Positions 25,056 to 32,953 of a DNA stretch of 64,000 nucleotides are shown piece after piece. The notes beneath the pieces are model-generated. The model searched no databases. It was not told the origin of the DNA and saw only the letters and a list, made by a program, of their open reading frames with translations. Source of the DNA: Qipengyuania_C sp046254955 (lineage in GTDB: Bacteria; Pseudomonadota; Alphaproteobacteria; Sphingomonadales; Sphingomonadaceae); assembly GCF_046254955.1 (NCBI RefSeq), contig NZ_JBJXRG010000001.1, positions 620,001 to 684,000 on the forward strand. The letters are read 5' to 3'. How positions within the stretch are numbered: the first letter of the stretch is position 1; each line of letters starts with the position of its first letter. Position numbers and translations under genes: made by a program.

Positions 25056-25298
25056 ATGGACCGCAATGACGTCGATTCACGGATCCGTGGACTGATTGAA
25101 CCCTTCAACAAGAAGGGCGTGGAAATTACTGACGCCACTACATTCGCCAACGACCTTGAGTTCGACAGCCTGACCGTGATGGATTTCGTCGCCGAGATCG
25201 AGGACGAGTTTGATATCATAATCACGATGAACCAGCAGGCCGAGATCGAGAATTTTGGCCAGCTTGTCGACGCTGTAGGCAAAATGGCAGGCGATTGA
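25056..25298 (+). CDS. Acyl carrier protein, probably dedicated to sphingolipid synthesis
   Basis: 80 aa acyl carrier protein. The phosphopantetheine attachment site is Ser38 in LEFDSLTVMDF. It differs from a typical fatty-acid AcpP in having a divergent N-terminus (MDRNDVDSRIRGLIEPFNKK). The gene ends 4 bp before the serine palmitoyltransferase ATG, so the two are surely co-transcribed. In Sphingomonas and Caulobacter an ACP next to spt supplies the acyl group for 3-ketosphinganine formation; that is the probable job here. Confidence 0.88.
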   Translation: MDRNDVDSRIRGLIEPFNKKGVEITDATTFANDLEFDSLTVMDFVAEIEDEFDIIITMNQQAEIENFGQLVDAVGKMAGD

Positions 25299-25302
25299 AC
25301 TC

Positions 25303-26556
25303 ATGAGCGAAGGTATCAGCCAGCCCGACCAACCAGAAGAGATGGCCAGCGAAGGCGGCGACCTCTTCTCGAAGTTCGACGAATTCATTGCCATGCGCGA
25401 AAGCGTGCTGGCGACCGGCGTTGAGGATCCATTCAACCTCGTGATGGAGAAGGTGCTCTCTCCCACACGGGCAATCTGCAACGGTCGCGATACGATCCTG
25501 CTCGGCACTTACAATTACATGGGCATGACGTTCGACCCTGATGTGGTCGATGCCGGAAAGCAGGCGCTTGCCGACTATGGCTCGGGCACTACTGGCAGCC
25601 GCGTACTCAATGGCACTTACCAGGGACATAAGGACGTCGAAGAGGCCCTGCGCGATTTCTACGATATGGACCATGCCATGGTGTTCTCGACCGGATACCA
25701 GGCTAACCTCGGGATTATATCGACCATCGCAGGCAAAGGCGATTACGTCGTGCTCGACATCGATAGCCATGCCAGCATCTGGGATGGCTGCGCGATGGGC
25801 AATGCCGAAGTAGTGCCCTTCAAGCACAACGATATTGAAGCGATGGAGAAGCGCCTCCGCCGCATCCCGGAAGGCGCAGGAAAGCTTGTTGTCCTCGAAG
25901 GCGTTTATTCGATGCTCGGCGATGTCGCCCCGCTCAAGGAAATGGTCGCTATCGCCAAGAGGTATGGTGCGATGGTGTTGGTCGATGAAGCGCATTCGAT
26001 GGGCTTCATTGGCGAGAACGGCCGCGGCGTTTGCGAAGAGCAAGGCGTGATCGACGATTGCGATTTCATTATCGGCACGTTCTCGAAGAGCGTGGGCACT
26101 GTGGGCGGTTTCTGTGTTTCAAACCATCCCAAGTTCGATGTGATGCGGTATGTCTGCCGCCCTTACGTCTTCACTGCGAGCCTTCCACCCAGCGTTGTAG
26201 CAACTGCCTGCACTTCGATCCGCAAGCTGATGCAGGGATCGAACAAGCGTGCACATCTGTGGGAAAATTCAAAGAACCTCCACGCCGGCCTCAAGGCACT
26301 CGGCTTCCAGCTCGGCACCGATGAAGCGCAAAGTGCAATCATCGCCGTAATCATGCCCGATCTCGAGCAGGGGGCCGCGATGTGGGAAGCGCTGCTTAAG
26401 GAAGGGCTCTATGTGAATCTCGCCAGGCCGCCCGCGACCCCTGCCAATATGACCTTGCTGCGCTGCTCGCTGTGCGCGGAGCATACTGAAGAGGAAGTCA
26501 CGACGATCCTCGGCATGTTCGAACGCGCGGGTAAAACTGTGGGTATCATCGGTTAA
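25303..26556 (+). CDS. spt: Serine palmitoyltransferase
   Basis: 417 aa alpha-oxoamine synthase-family PLP enzyme, which condenses L-serine with an acyl thioester to 3-ketodihydrosphingosine, the first step of sphingolipid synthesis. PLP-binding Lys262 is in IIGTFSKSVGTVGGF, the cofactor Asp is in VLVDEAHSMGF (about residue 228), and the cofactor-stacking His is in DIDSHAS (about 156). The N-terminal 40 residues are longer than in the KBL/BioF relatives, as in Sphingomonas Spt. It is paired with the ACP gene upstream. 2-amino-3-ketobutyrate CoA ligase is the main alternative, but the ACP neighbour argues against it. Confidence 0.88.
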   Translation: MSEGISQPDQPEEMASEGGDLFSKFDEFIAMRESVLATGVEDPFNLVMEKVLSPTRAICNGRDTILLGTYNYMGMTFDPDVVDAGKQALADYGSGTTGSRVLNGTYQGHKDVEEALRDFYDMDHAMVFSTGYQANLGIISTIAGKGDYVVLDIDSHASIWDGCAMGNAEVVPFKHNDIEAMEKRLRRIPEGAGKLVVLEGVYSMLGDVAPLKEMVAIAKRYGAMVLVDEAHSMGFIGENGRGVCEEQGVIDDCDFIIGTFSKSVGTVGGFCVSNHPKFDVMRYVCRPYVFTASLPPSVVATACTSIRKLMQGSNKRAHLWENSKNLHAGLKALGFQLGTDEAQSAIIAVIMPDLEQGAAMWEALLKEGLYVNLARPPATPANMTLLRCSLCAEHTEEEVTTILGMFERAGKTVGIIG

Positions 26557-26625
26557 AAGCCGTTCACAGGGGTACTGCTGCGCAAACCCCTTGTTACTGT
26601 CCTCAGCCCGTATGGAGGACGAACA

Positions 26626-28074
26626 ATGATTGGGTCAAAGCTCTCAACACGGAACTCCAAGTTTGCGTTGGCAATCGCGGTGGGTCTGGCTTCTACAAGC
26701 TGCGGCGGCGGCGGTGGTGGTGGTGGTTCGACCGGCGGAGGCAACGTGGCAACCGCGCCAATCTTTACATCGGGCTCGTCGGTAAGTGTTCAAGAGAATG
26801 AAGCGGGCACCTTCTATACCGCGACCGCGAGTGATCCCCAAGGCGATACGGTTATCATCTCAATACAGGGCGGAGCCGATGCAAGTAAGTTCGTGCTCGA
26901 AGGATCGGGTAACCTGCGGTTTAGCACACCGCCAAATTACGATCTCCCGATTGATGCCAATCAGGACAATACCTATCAGGTGATATTGCGAGCTACTGCG
27001 GGCACCGATACAACTGACCTACCTCTAAGCATACAAGTCCAGAACGACAAGGAAGGCATTTCGGCAACCCGGGTTGCGACCGGCTTTGTCGATCCTGTCG
27101 CGATGTCAACGCTATTTGATGGCCAACGGCTAATAATTGCTGAGAACGGTGGAAGGATCGCAGAGATCGACGGCAACACCGGGTCTGTCACCGAAAGAGA
27201 CGATATTGAGGCTGGCCTTCTGCCCGGCGAAATCATCTCAATGGCATACGCGGGTCGAAACAAGATCTTTATTGATGGGATCTATTTCTTGACCCACTCT
27301 CCGACGGGTGGGCTGTCGCTACAAATCTACAATCCTGCGAATGGCAGATTTAACTTTCGAACCATCGGTGCCGTGAGTACGGAGGAGGTGACCGGGGCTC
27401 TTTTCAGAGGTGATGATGGTCATCTGTTCGCCGCGATCGGCGACCCTGGAGGCACGAGAGCGCAAGATGGGGCGTCGGCCTACGGCAAAGTTTGGAGTAG
27501 CTTCGACTACGATCCGTATGCTGGCGCCAGCTTTCCGGGCAACCCAACGGTTTTTGTCTCCATAATCGCCGACGGCATTGGAGAACCAACGGGCGGCACC
27601 GCAATATCCGGTAGAAATCTTATCGCCGATCGTGGAGCGACCGTTGAAGATGAAATAACTGCTTTCGAATCAGACTGGGACCCAATCGATTTCGGCTGGC
27701 CGTTCTACGAAGGTTATGCGGAGGTTGCGAGCAGTCCTCCACCTCTGCTCAATGGACCAACACTAACTTATCGTCGCGGCGATGCCCGACGCGAAGGTCT
27801 TGGCATAGTAGGCGGTCGACTTTACTCTGGCGCAATTGCAAGCATCGCAGATCACTATGTTTTCGGAGATGTTAACGGCACAATCTGGTCAATCCCATGG
27901 AGCGTATTCAACGATGGTTTTCGGCACGATGCAAGCGACTTGGAGATCCGCACCCTTGATTTTGCTCCGGATGTCGGAAAAATAGACTCTCCTATCGCTT
28001 TCGAAATGACTCCGGAAAATGTCTTGTACATTCTTGATTCCGATGGCGAAGTGTTCCGGGTAGATCAATCCTGA
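26626..28074 (+). CDS. Cadherin-like / beta-propeller lipoprotein (PQQ-sugar-dehydrogenase-like)
   Basis: 482 aa secreted lipoprotein. A signal peptide ends in a lipobox-like TSC (Cys26) followed by a poly-Gly linker. Residues about 45-145 form a cadherin-like Ig repeat (VSVQENEAGTFYTATASDPQ). Residues about 150-480 are a beta-propeller like PQQ-dependent sugar dehydrogenases (FDGQRLIIAENGGRIAEIDG, HLFAAIGDPGG, DFGWPFYEGYAE). Whether it keeps cofactor binding is unknown. Two sampled 60-nt lines (27121 and 27661) are 55% and 53% G+C, lower than most of the window. It stands alone after spt, with the ATG at 26626 preceded by GGAGG. Confidence 0.75.
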   Translation: MIGSKLSTRNSKFALAIAVGLASTSCGGGGGGGGSTGGGNVATAPIFTSGSSVSVQENEAGTFYTATASDPQGDTVIISIQGGADASKFVLEGSGNLRFSTPPNYDLPIDANQDNTYQVILRATAGTDTTDLPLSIQVQNDKEGISATRVATGFVDPVAMSTLFDGQRLIIAENGGRIAEIDGNTGSVTERDDIEAGLLPGEIISMAYAGRNKIFIDGIYFLTHSPTGGLSLQIYNPANGRFNFRTIGAVSTEEVTGALFRGDDGHLFAAIGDPGGTRAQDGASAYGKVWSSFDYDPYAGASFPGNPTVFVSIIADGIGEPTGGTAISGRNLIADRGATVEDEITAFESDWDPIDFGWPFYEGYAEVASSPPPLLNGPTLTYRRGDARREGLGIVGGRLYSGAIASIADHYVFGDVNGTIWSIPWSVFNDGFRHDASDLEIRTLDFAPDVGKIDSPIAFEMTPENVLYILDSDGEVFRVDQS

Positions 28075-28129
28075 CCATGTCGTCGGAGTTGAGAACGCCA
28101 GGATCGTGTGAGGCGCAGAGATCCCCAAA

Positions 28130-28654
28130 ATGTCTTTGACCCCTGTCACTCCTCTGAAAGCACAGGGCCTGCTAGGAGACGGCGCGCGGCTGGTCGATAT
28201 CCGCTCGCCGCTTGAATTCGCAGAAGGACACCCGGCGGGCGCAGAGAACCAGCCGCTCGGCTCGAGCGACAGCTTTGCGCAGGACGAGCCGGTGATCTTC
28301 TTGTGCCGGACGGGCAAGCGAACCGAGATGAACGAAATCGAATTAGCCGAGCTTTGTGCGAGTGGGGCATACCGCATCGAGGGAGGCCTGGAAGCGTGGC
28401 GCGATGCCGGTCTTCCCGTTTCAAGCGAAGCCGCACAGGTTGCCAGACTGGAGGGCCGAACGCTGGTGGTTGCGGGCGGACTGGTCCTCGTCGCGCTCCT
28501 TTTCGGTTGGACACGATCCGCCTGGTTTTTCGTCATCCCCGCCGCCATCGCCGTCGATATGATCCTGGCAGGAATGGGCCGGGCCAGCATTCTGGCGAGG
28601 CTGACGAGTCTAGTTACGAGCTGGACGGGAAAAACGCGGCAGGACCCCAATTAG
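28130..28654 (+). CDS. Rhodanese-like protein with C-terminal DUF2892-type membrane pair
   Basis: 174 aa protein. Residues about 5-105 are a rhodanese domain: the substrate loop holds the active-site Cys in VIFLCRTGKRTEMN, and EGGLEAWRDAGLPV is the usual end. Residues about 113-155 contain two hydrophobic spans (LVVAGGLVLVALLFGW and WFFVIPAAIAVDMILAGMG), as in DUF2892 fusions. It probably moves sulfane sulfur at the inner membrane. The 3' end lies within a hairpin that seems to be the terminator of the opposite-strand gene. Confidence 0.83.
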   Translation: MSLTPVTPLKAQGLLGDGARLVDIRSPLEFAEGHPAGAENQPLGSSDSFAQDEPVIFLCRTGKRTEMNEIELAELCASGAYRIEGGLEAWRDAGLPVSSEAAQVARLEGRTLVVAGGLVLVALLFGWTRSAWFFVIPAAIAVDMILAGMGRASILARLTSLVTSWTGKTRQDPN

Positions 28655-28667
28655 GAATCCTGCCGCG
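28631..28667 (-). terminator. Intrinsic terminator of the sterol-desaturase-like gene, inside the rhodanese 3' end
   Basis: CGCGGCAGGA (28635-28644) and TCCTGCCGCG (28658-28667) form a perfect 10-bp stem with a 13-nt loop. Read on the minus strand the stem is followed by four T's, so it fits termination of the gene ending at 28682. The rhodanese stop codon (28652-28654) lies in the loop. Confidence 0.6.
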
Positions 28668-28681
28668 CGCGACGCGAAGGC

Positions 28682-29530
28682 TCAGGCAGTCTTTGCTGCC
28701 GTTCCTTCTGCCTCCCCCTCCTCTGTCAACTTTTTCTGCTCCGGGAAGAGCGGCCACATCAGCTGTTGGCCGAGTGTTGCCGGAGCGAGATTTTCGACGC
28801 CGTAGGATTTCGGATAGCTGCGGGTGATCTTGGCTGTCCCGAAGAGGATGTCCCAGAAAAACAGAAGGTTACCGTAATTGCCCTTGTAATTGACCGCCGG
28901 GTCGTCGGCATGGCGGCCATGGTGCGCATGGTGGGTCGAGGGGGTCGAAATAGTGCGCTCAACCAGCCACATAAACGGCGACAGCCATTTGATTTTATAG
29001 AGCGGCTTGTCCCAAGCGACATCCGAATGCGCGCCGATAATCACGCTCAGTTTGACCACGATATAGCCGGCATAGACCCACCCCAGACCAAGATAGATCA
29101 GCACGCCCGACAGCCAGATCCCCGGCATCATCGCGTAATAGAACAGGTTGTTACGATAGACGAGCCGCACACTCATGTAGCGGGCGTTGTGATGCGCGCG
29201 GTGCAAATTGTAGAGCCACGGCGTCGAATGGCTCGCGCGGTGCCACCAATATTGCGCCATGTCATCGAACACGAGGAACAGCGCGATCGCGGCGAACACA
29301 TTGATGCCGGACAATGCACCGGCATATTGCGGAGCGATGGTGCCCGCCAGCCAGGCCGAGGTGAACAGCACTGCCGGCTGCGTCACCGCAAGCAGCATCA
29401 CCGTGGAGACCACTTCGACAATCCCGTCATCGCGGGTCTGTTCGTTCTTTCCGAGCAGATTCGTGCGAAACAGCTCGAGCAGGGCGAAGCTGAAAAAGAT
29501 AGCGAGGATGGCGATCGAATAGGCAGGCAT
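28682..29530 (-). CDS. Sterol desaturase / fatty acid hydroxylase family protein
   Basis: 282 aa integral-membrane di-iron hydroxylase. The three His boxes are visible: HRASHS (HxxxH), LHRAHHNARYM (HxxHH) and THHAHHGRH (HxxHH-like). Four to five hydrophobic segments surround them. It would hydroxylate a lipid such as a carotenoid, fatty acid or sphingoid base; with sphingolipid genes nearby, a sphingolipid substrate is possible but only inferred. The start at 29530 (MPAYSIAIL) begins directly with the first membrane span and has GGAGGAAC-type SD sequence upstream; the frame to 29563 adds 11 non-family residues. It is divergent from the Crp/Fnr gene. Confidence 0.85.
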   Translation of the reverse strand: MPAYSIAILAIFFSFALLELFRTNLLGKNEQTRDDGIVEVVSTVMLLAVTQPAVLFTSAWLAGTIAPQYAGALSGINVFAAIALFLVFDDMAQYWWHRASHSTPWLYNLHRAHHNARYMSVRLVYRNNLFYYAMMPGIWLSGVLIYLGLGWVYAGYIVVKLSVIIGAHSDVAWDKPLYKIKWLSPFMWLVERTISTPSTHHAHHGRHADDPAVNYKGNYGNLLFFWDILFGTAKITRSYPKSYGVENLAPATLGQQLMWPLFPEQKKLTEEGEAEGTAAKTA

Positions 29531-29547
29531 CGGGGAGTTCCTCCGTT

Positions 29548-29562
29548 TGACCTTGCAAGTCA
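29548..29562. promoter_or_regulatory. Near-palindrome between the hydroxylase and Crp/Fnr genes
   Basis: TGACCTTGCAAGTCA is a 15-nt near-palindrome with matching TGAC/GTCA ends, comparable to the TTGAT/ATCAA-type half-sites of the Crp/Fnr superfamily. The TTGACC at 29547-29552 could also act as -35 for the regulator gene. The position between divergent starts suggests that the regulator controls both genes. Confidence 0.35.
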
Positions 29563-29584
29563 TACAGATTAGGTCGATCGAGAA

Positions 29585-30265
29585 ATGTCAGAAATTTTAC
29601 ATTCTGGTGGCCGCTCGTTTCGGGTGCCGATGCTGTTCTCCGCGCTGCCGGCTGAGCTGCGCGACGCGCTGCGTGCAAAGTCCGCGCTCCGGCCATTCGG
29701 GCCGGGAGAGCTGATCCAGCAGCGCGGCGATGAGGCGCAGGGCTTCTGGCTGATTGAAAGCGGCTCGGTCTCGGTCGGGCAATTCCTCGCCGACGGCGAA
29801 TTTCGCGCCGTGGCTTTGCTGGGCCCGGGTGATTCCTATGGCGAGCTGGCGCTATTCGCGGGCCGGCCCAAGGTGGTCGATGCGGTTGCGCGTGAGAAAA
29901 CCGAAGCCCGCTTGATCCGCGCTGCCGACATGGAAGCCGCATTGGCGCAGAATGCACCAGCGATGCGGAGCCTGCTCGGAGCGCTGTCGGCCCAGTTGCA
30001 GGAATCGCTCGACATCATTGCCGGGATCAGGCGCGGCACGGCGAATGCCCGCGTGGCGGGCATGCTGGCCAATCTTGCCGGCGCTAGCGAGGGGCCGGTC
30101 AGGCTTTCTATCACCCAGCAAGAGATTGCCGAACTGCTGGGCCTCACCCGCGCTACCGTCAATGCGGCGCTGCGCGGCATCGAACGCGATGGGTTGATCA
30201 AGCGCGGCTATGGCTGCCTCATAGTTCTGGAACCGCGGGCACTCCAGGTATCCGAGCTAAACTAG
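29585..30265 (+). CDS. Crp/Fnr family transcriptional regulator
   Basis: 226 aa regulator. The cyclic-nucleotide-binding-type beta-roll is at about residues 15-125 (FGPGELIQQRGDEAQGFWLI, GPGDSYGELALFAGRP), and a C-terminal winged helix at about 150-220 (LSITQQEIAELLGLTRATVN). It has no N-terminal FNR cysteine cluster, so it does not sense oxygen through an iron-sulfur cluster. The effector is unknown. It is divergent from the sterol-desaturase-type gene and may regulate it through the near-palindrome between them. Confidence 0.88.
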   Translation: MSEILHSGGRSFRVPMLFSALPAELRDALRAKSALRPFGPGELIQQRGDEAQGFWLIESGSVSVGQFLADGEFRAVALLGPGDSYGELALFAGRPKVVDAVAREKTEARLIRAADMEAALAQNAPAMRSLLGALSAQLQESLDIIAGIRRGTANARVAGMLANLAGASEGPVRLSITQQEIAELLGLTRATVNAALRGIERDGLIKRGYGCLIVLEPRALQVSELN

Positions 30266-30272
30266 GCACATC

Positions 30273-30923
30273 TCACAAAGGCTGCACCTGGGTCGCCGCT
30301 TCGCACTTGTCCTTCACTTCTTCGTCGCTGCCCGAAAGCTGAGTCAGTGCGATGAAACCCGCCACGACCAGCAGCACGAAGAGCGTGGTTGCGGTACCGA
30401 GATATTCGTCGATCAGCCGCTTGATCGGCGCACCGAACATGCGGAACAGAATCCCGACGGTCATGAAGATCAGGGCGCGCGCCGCAAGGCTTGCCAGGAT
30501 GAAGGGAACCAGCGCCATTTCGATAAAGCCGGCGGTGATCGTAAGCAGCTTGAACGGGACCGGAGTGGCGCCCGCAATCAGGATCGCCTCGACATCGTAT
30601 TCGCGCAAGTAACAGGCCGCGACCGGGAAGCTTTGCGAAAGGCCCAGCATGTCGATCAGCTGCTTGCCGATCGTATCATACAGGCCGTAGCCGATCGCAT
30701 AGCCGAGCAGCGCGCCCGCGACCGAGGTGAGCGTGCAGATCACTGCGAAGCGGATCGCCTTCTTCGGTTCGGCAAGGCACATCAGCCCCAGCAGCGGATG
30801 CGGCGGAATCGGGAAGAAACTCGATTCAATGAAGCTGAAGAACGCCAGCCACCATTCCGCCTTGGGATGCGCGGCCTTGGCCATGGTCCACTCGTAAAGT
30901 CCGCGCAGCGGCTTCATGATCAT
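30273..30923 (-). CDS. YqaA/DedA-type VTT-domain inner-membrane protein
   Basis: 216 aa membrane protein with about five hydrophobic segments. The stretch FFSFIESSFFPIPPHPLLGLM and the later ATPVPFKLLTITAGF match the YqaA branch of the DedA/VTT superfamily, where the P-x-P re-entrant loops are conserved. Relatives are lipid scramblases or flippases or affect membrane potential; specificity is unknown. It starts 217 bp before the first GTA gene and is transcribed away from it. Confidence 0.82.
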   Translation of the reverse strand: MIMKPLRGLYEWTMAKAAHPKAEWWLAFFSFIESSFFPIPPHPLLGLMCLAEPKKAIRFAVICTLTSVAGALLGYAIGYGLYDTIGKQLIDMLGLSQSFPVAACYLREYDVEAILIAGATPVPFKLLTITAGFIEMALVPFILASLAARALIFMTVGILFRMFGAPIKRLIDEYLGTATTLFVLLVVAGFIALTQLSGSDEEVKDKCEAATQVQPL

Positions 30924-31016
30924 GATGAAATTTCAATCCCGAACGGTTTCGCGCGGCTTACGGCACCGCTTCGCCCCGCGCAATCCCACATAGATAACCT
31001 ATTTGGCACTTTTCTA

Positions 31017-31045
31017 TTGACATCGTGACGCTCTTTGGTTAGAGA
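31017..31045 (+). promoter_or_regulatory. Candidate promoter of the GTA cluster
   Basis: TTGACA at 31017-31022 is a consensus -35 element, followed after exactly 17 bp by TAGAGA (31040-31045), a weak -10. The transcript would begin about 31052 and have a leader of about 90 nt containing the terminator described next. No CtrA box was found. Confidence 0.4.
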
Positions 31046-31075
31046 AACGGAACATCGCGATAAACCGATTCGAAC

Positions 31076-31109
31076 GGGGCGGATGCTGCAGAGCATTTCC
31101 GCCCCTTTT
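31076..31109 (+). terminator. Intrinsic terminator in the leader of the GTA cluster
   Basis: GGGGCGGA (31076-31083) pairs perfectly with TCCGCCCC (31098-31105), with an internal TGCT/AGCA stem (31084-31095), and is followed by TTTT (31106-31109). Only the plus strand has the T-run. It ends 31 nt before the first GTA gene and about 60 nt after the candidate promoter, so it must be passed by RNA polymerase for the cluster to be expressed. Confidence 0.6.
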
Positions 31110-31140
31110 CGCGTCGGCATCGCGCGGACGGGATCGCAAT

Positions 31141-31611
31141 ATGGCAAAATCCAAATCTGGCGCGGGACCAGGCAATCCGAAAGGCGAGAGCCGCAATACC
31201 CGCTGGCAGGACCACTTCATTGCAGAGCTGGCGCAGACTTCCAATGTCACGAGGTCGGCCAAGGCGGCCGGGATCGATACCGCCTCGGTCTACAAACTGC
31301 GGCGCACAAGCGCCGGGTTTTGCGACAAATGGCAGCAGGCGCTTTGTGAGGGCTACGACCTTCTCGAGATCGAAGTGCTGCGCCGCCTGCGCGAAGGCGA
31401 CCTGACCACCGAAGACGGAGGCAAATACGATTTCGGCAATGCGCTGCGCATCCTCACCGCGCACCGCGAAAGCGCAGCAAAGGTCCGCGCCCAGCGCAGC
31501 AATACCAGCATTGCAGAGGTGCGCGCGTCGATCGATCGCAAGGTCGAGGAAATGCGCCAGCGTGTGCTGGCCCGCGAAGCCGAAGAAGGCCGCATCCGCG
31601 CCAATGACTGA
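31141..31611 (+). CDS. GTA small terminase-like protein (g1 position)
   Basis: 156 aa protein at the head of the GTA cluster. An N-terminal basic segment precedes a helix-turn-helix (NVTRSAKAAGIDTASVYKLR, about residues 35-54) of the type used by small terminase subunits to bind DNA; the C-terminal half (about 110-150) is a charged helix suited to oligomerisation. In GTAs this subunit has lost cos/pac specificity, so host DNA is packaged. It ends in an 8-bp overlap with the large terminase. Confidence 0.75.
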   Translation: MAKSKSGAGPGNPKGESRNTRWQDHFIAELAQTSNVTRSAKAAGIDTASVYKLRRTSAGFCDKWQQALCEGYDLLEIEVLRRLREGDLTTEDGGKYDFGNALRILTAHRESAAKVRAQRSNTSIAEVRASIDRKVEEMRQRVLAREAEEGRIRAND

Positions 31612-32953
31612 AACGCCGATTTCCGACGAGGAAGACCGTCGCGCCTGGATGGATCGGATGAACGAGGACGAGCGGCGTGACTTTCCGCGCAAGCTCACTG
31701 CAAAGGAGCGCGAGGAATTTGACCGGAGCTGGCACCAGCAGGCCCGCGACGAACAGCTACCGCCGCCCGAACCCTGGCGCATCTGGCTGATTATGGCGGG
31801 GCGCGGTTTCGGCAAGACCCGCGCAGGGGCAGAGTGGGTGCTCAGTGTCGCCGATGCCGATCCGCATGCACGGATTGCGCTCGTCGCGTCCTCGCTCGCT
31901 GAAGCGCGTGCGGTGATGGTCGAAGGCGAAAGCGGGATCCTGGCGTGCAGCGCAGATAATCGCCTGCCCACCTACGAGCCGTCCTTGCGGCGGATTACGT
32001 TCAACAATGGCGCGCAGGCGCTGCTCTATTCGGCTGCCGAGCCGGAAGCCTTGCGCGGGCCGCAGCACAGCCACGCCTGGTGCGACGAGCTGGGCAAATG
32101 GCCGGGGACGCATGACAAGGCGCTGCGCTGCTGGGACAATCTGCTGCTCGGCCTGAGGCTGGGCGAGGACCAGAAGATCCTCGCCACCACGACGCCGCGC
32201 ACCGTGCAGCTGATGCAGCGATTGATGGACGAGAAACGCACGCCGGGGCTGGTCATGACGCGCGGCAAGACACGCGATAATGCGGCGCACCTGCCGCAGT
32301 CCTACCTCGATGCGATGCGCGCCGAATTCGGCGACAGCGCGCTGGGGCGGCAGGAACTGCACGGTGAATTGCTGGAAGATATCGAAGGCGCGCTGTGGAG
32401 CCGCGCGCTGCTCGAACGCTGCCGCGACCGCCATGCCGCGCCCGAGATCTGCCGGATCGTGATCGGGGTCGATCCGCCCGCTTCGGCGAGCGGCGATGCC
32501 TGCGGGATCATCGTTGCCGGGATCGACGACAATCGCACCGGGTTCGTGCTGGCCGATTGCTCGGTCGAGAAAGCCTCGCCCGAGAAATGGGCGCGCGCAG
32601 TGGCCGATGCCGCGCGGATCTGGAACGCGGACCGCGTAGTCGCCGAAGCCAACCAGGGCGGCGCGATGGTCGAAAGCGTGCTGCGCGCAGCCGAGATATC
32701 GCTGCCGGTCAAGCTGGTGCATGCCAGCCGCGGAAAGAGCGCCCGCGCCGAGCCAGTTGCCGCGCTCTACGAAGCAGGGCGCGTGCGCCATGCGGAGATG
32801 TTTGGCGCGCTCGAAGACGAGTTATGCGGGCTGATGGTGGGCGGCGCCTACGAAGGCCCGGGCCGAAGTCCCGACCGCGCCGATGCGCTGGTCTGGGCGC
32901 TGACGGAGCTGATGCTATCGAAAGCCGGACGACCCAAAGTCCGGCAAGTTTGA
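31604..32953 (+). CDS. GTA large terminase / DNA-packaging ATPase (g2)
   Basis: 449 aa packaging motor. The N-terminal ATPase has Walker A AGRGFGKT at residues 65-72 and an acidic Walker B-like WCDELG further down; the C-terminal RNase H-like nuclease begins at VIGVDPPASASGDACGII, whose first Asp would be a metal ligand. Length fits GTA terminases. The ATG at 31604 overlaps the g1 stop; the frame open from 31439 is a shadow of g1. The 3' end overlaps the inserted opposite-strand gene by 39 bp. Confidence 0.9.
   Translation: MTETPISDEEDRRAWMDRMNEDERRDFPRKLTAKEREEFDRSWHQQARDEQLPPPEPWRIWLIMAGRGFGKTRAGAEWVLSVADADPHARIALVASSLAEARAVMVEGESGILACSADNRLPTYEPSLRRITFNNGAQALLYSAAEPEALRGPQHSHAWCDELGKWPGTHDKALRCWDNLLLGLRLGEDQKILATTTPRTVQLMQRLMDEKRTPGLVMTRGKTRDNAAHLPQSYLDAMRAEFGDSALGRQELHGELLEDIEGALWSRALLERCRDRHAAPEICRIVIGVDPPASASGDACGIIVAGIDDNRTGFVLADCSVEKASPEKWARAVADAARIWNADRVVAEANQGGAMVESVLRAAEISLPVKLVHASRGKSARAEPVAALYEAGRVRHAEMFGALEDELCGLMVGGAYEGPGRSPDRADALVWALTELMLSKAGRPKVRQV

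Noticed and set aside
30924..31140. tRNA or att site at the left edge of the GTA cluster
   Set aside because: The segment CCGATTCGAACGG recalls a T-arm, but no cloverleaf can be drawn and no matching repeat is seen at the right edge near 45.6 kb.
31439..31603. 55-residue N-terminal extension of the large terminase
   Set aside because: It lies entirely inside g1 in another frame and is a Ser/Arg/Ala/Cys-rich shadow; the ATG at 31604 gives a normal terminase.
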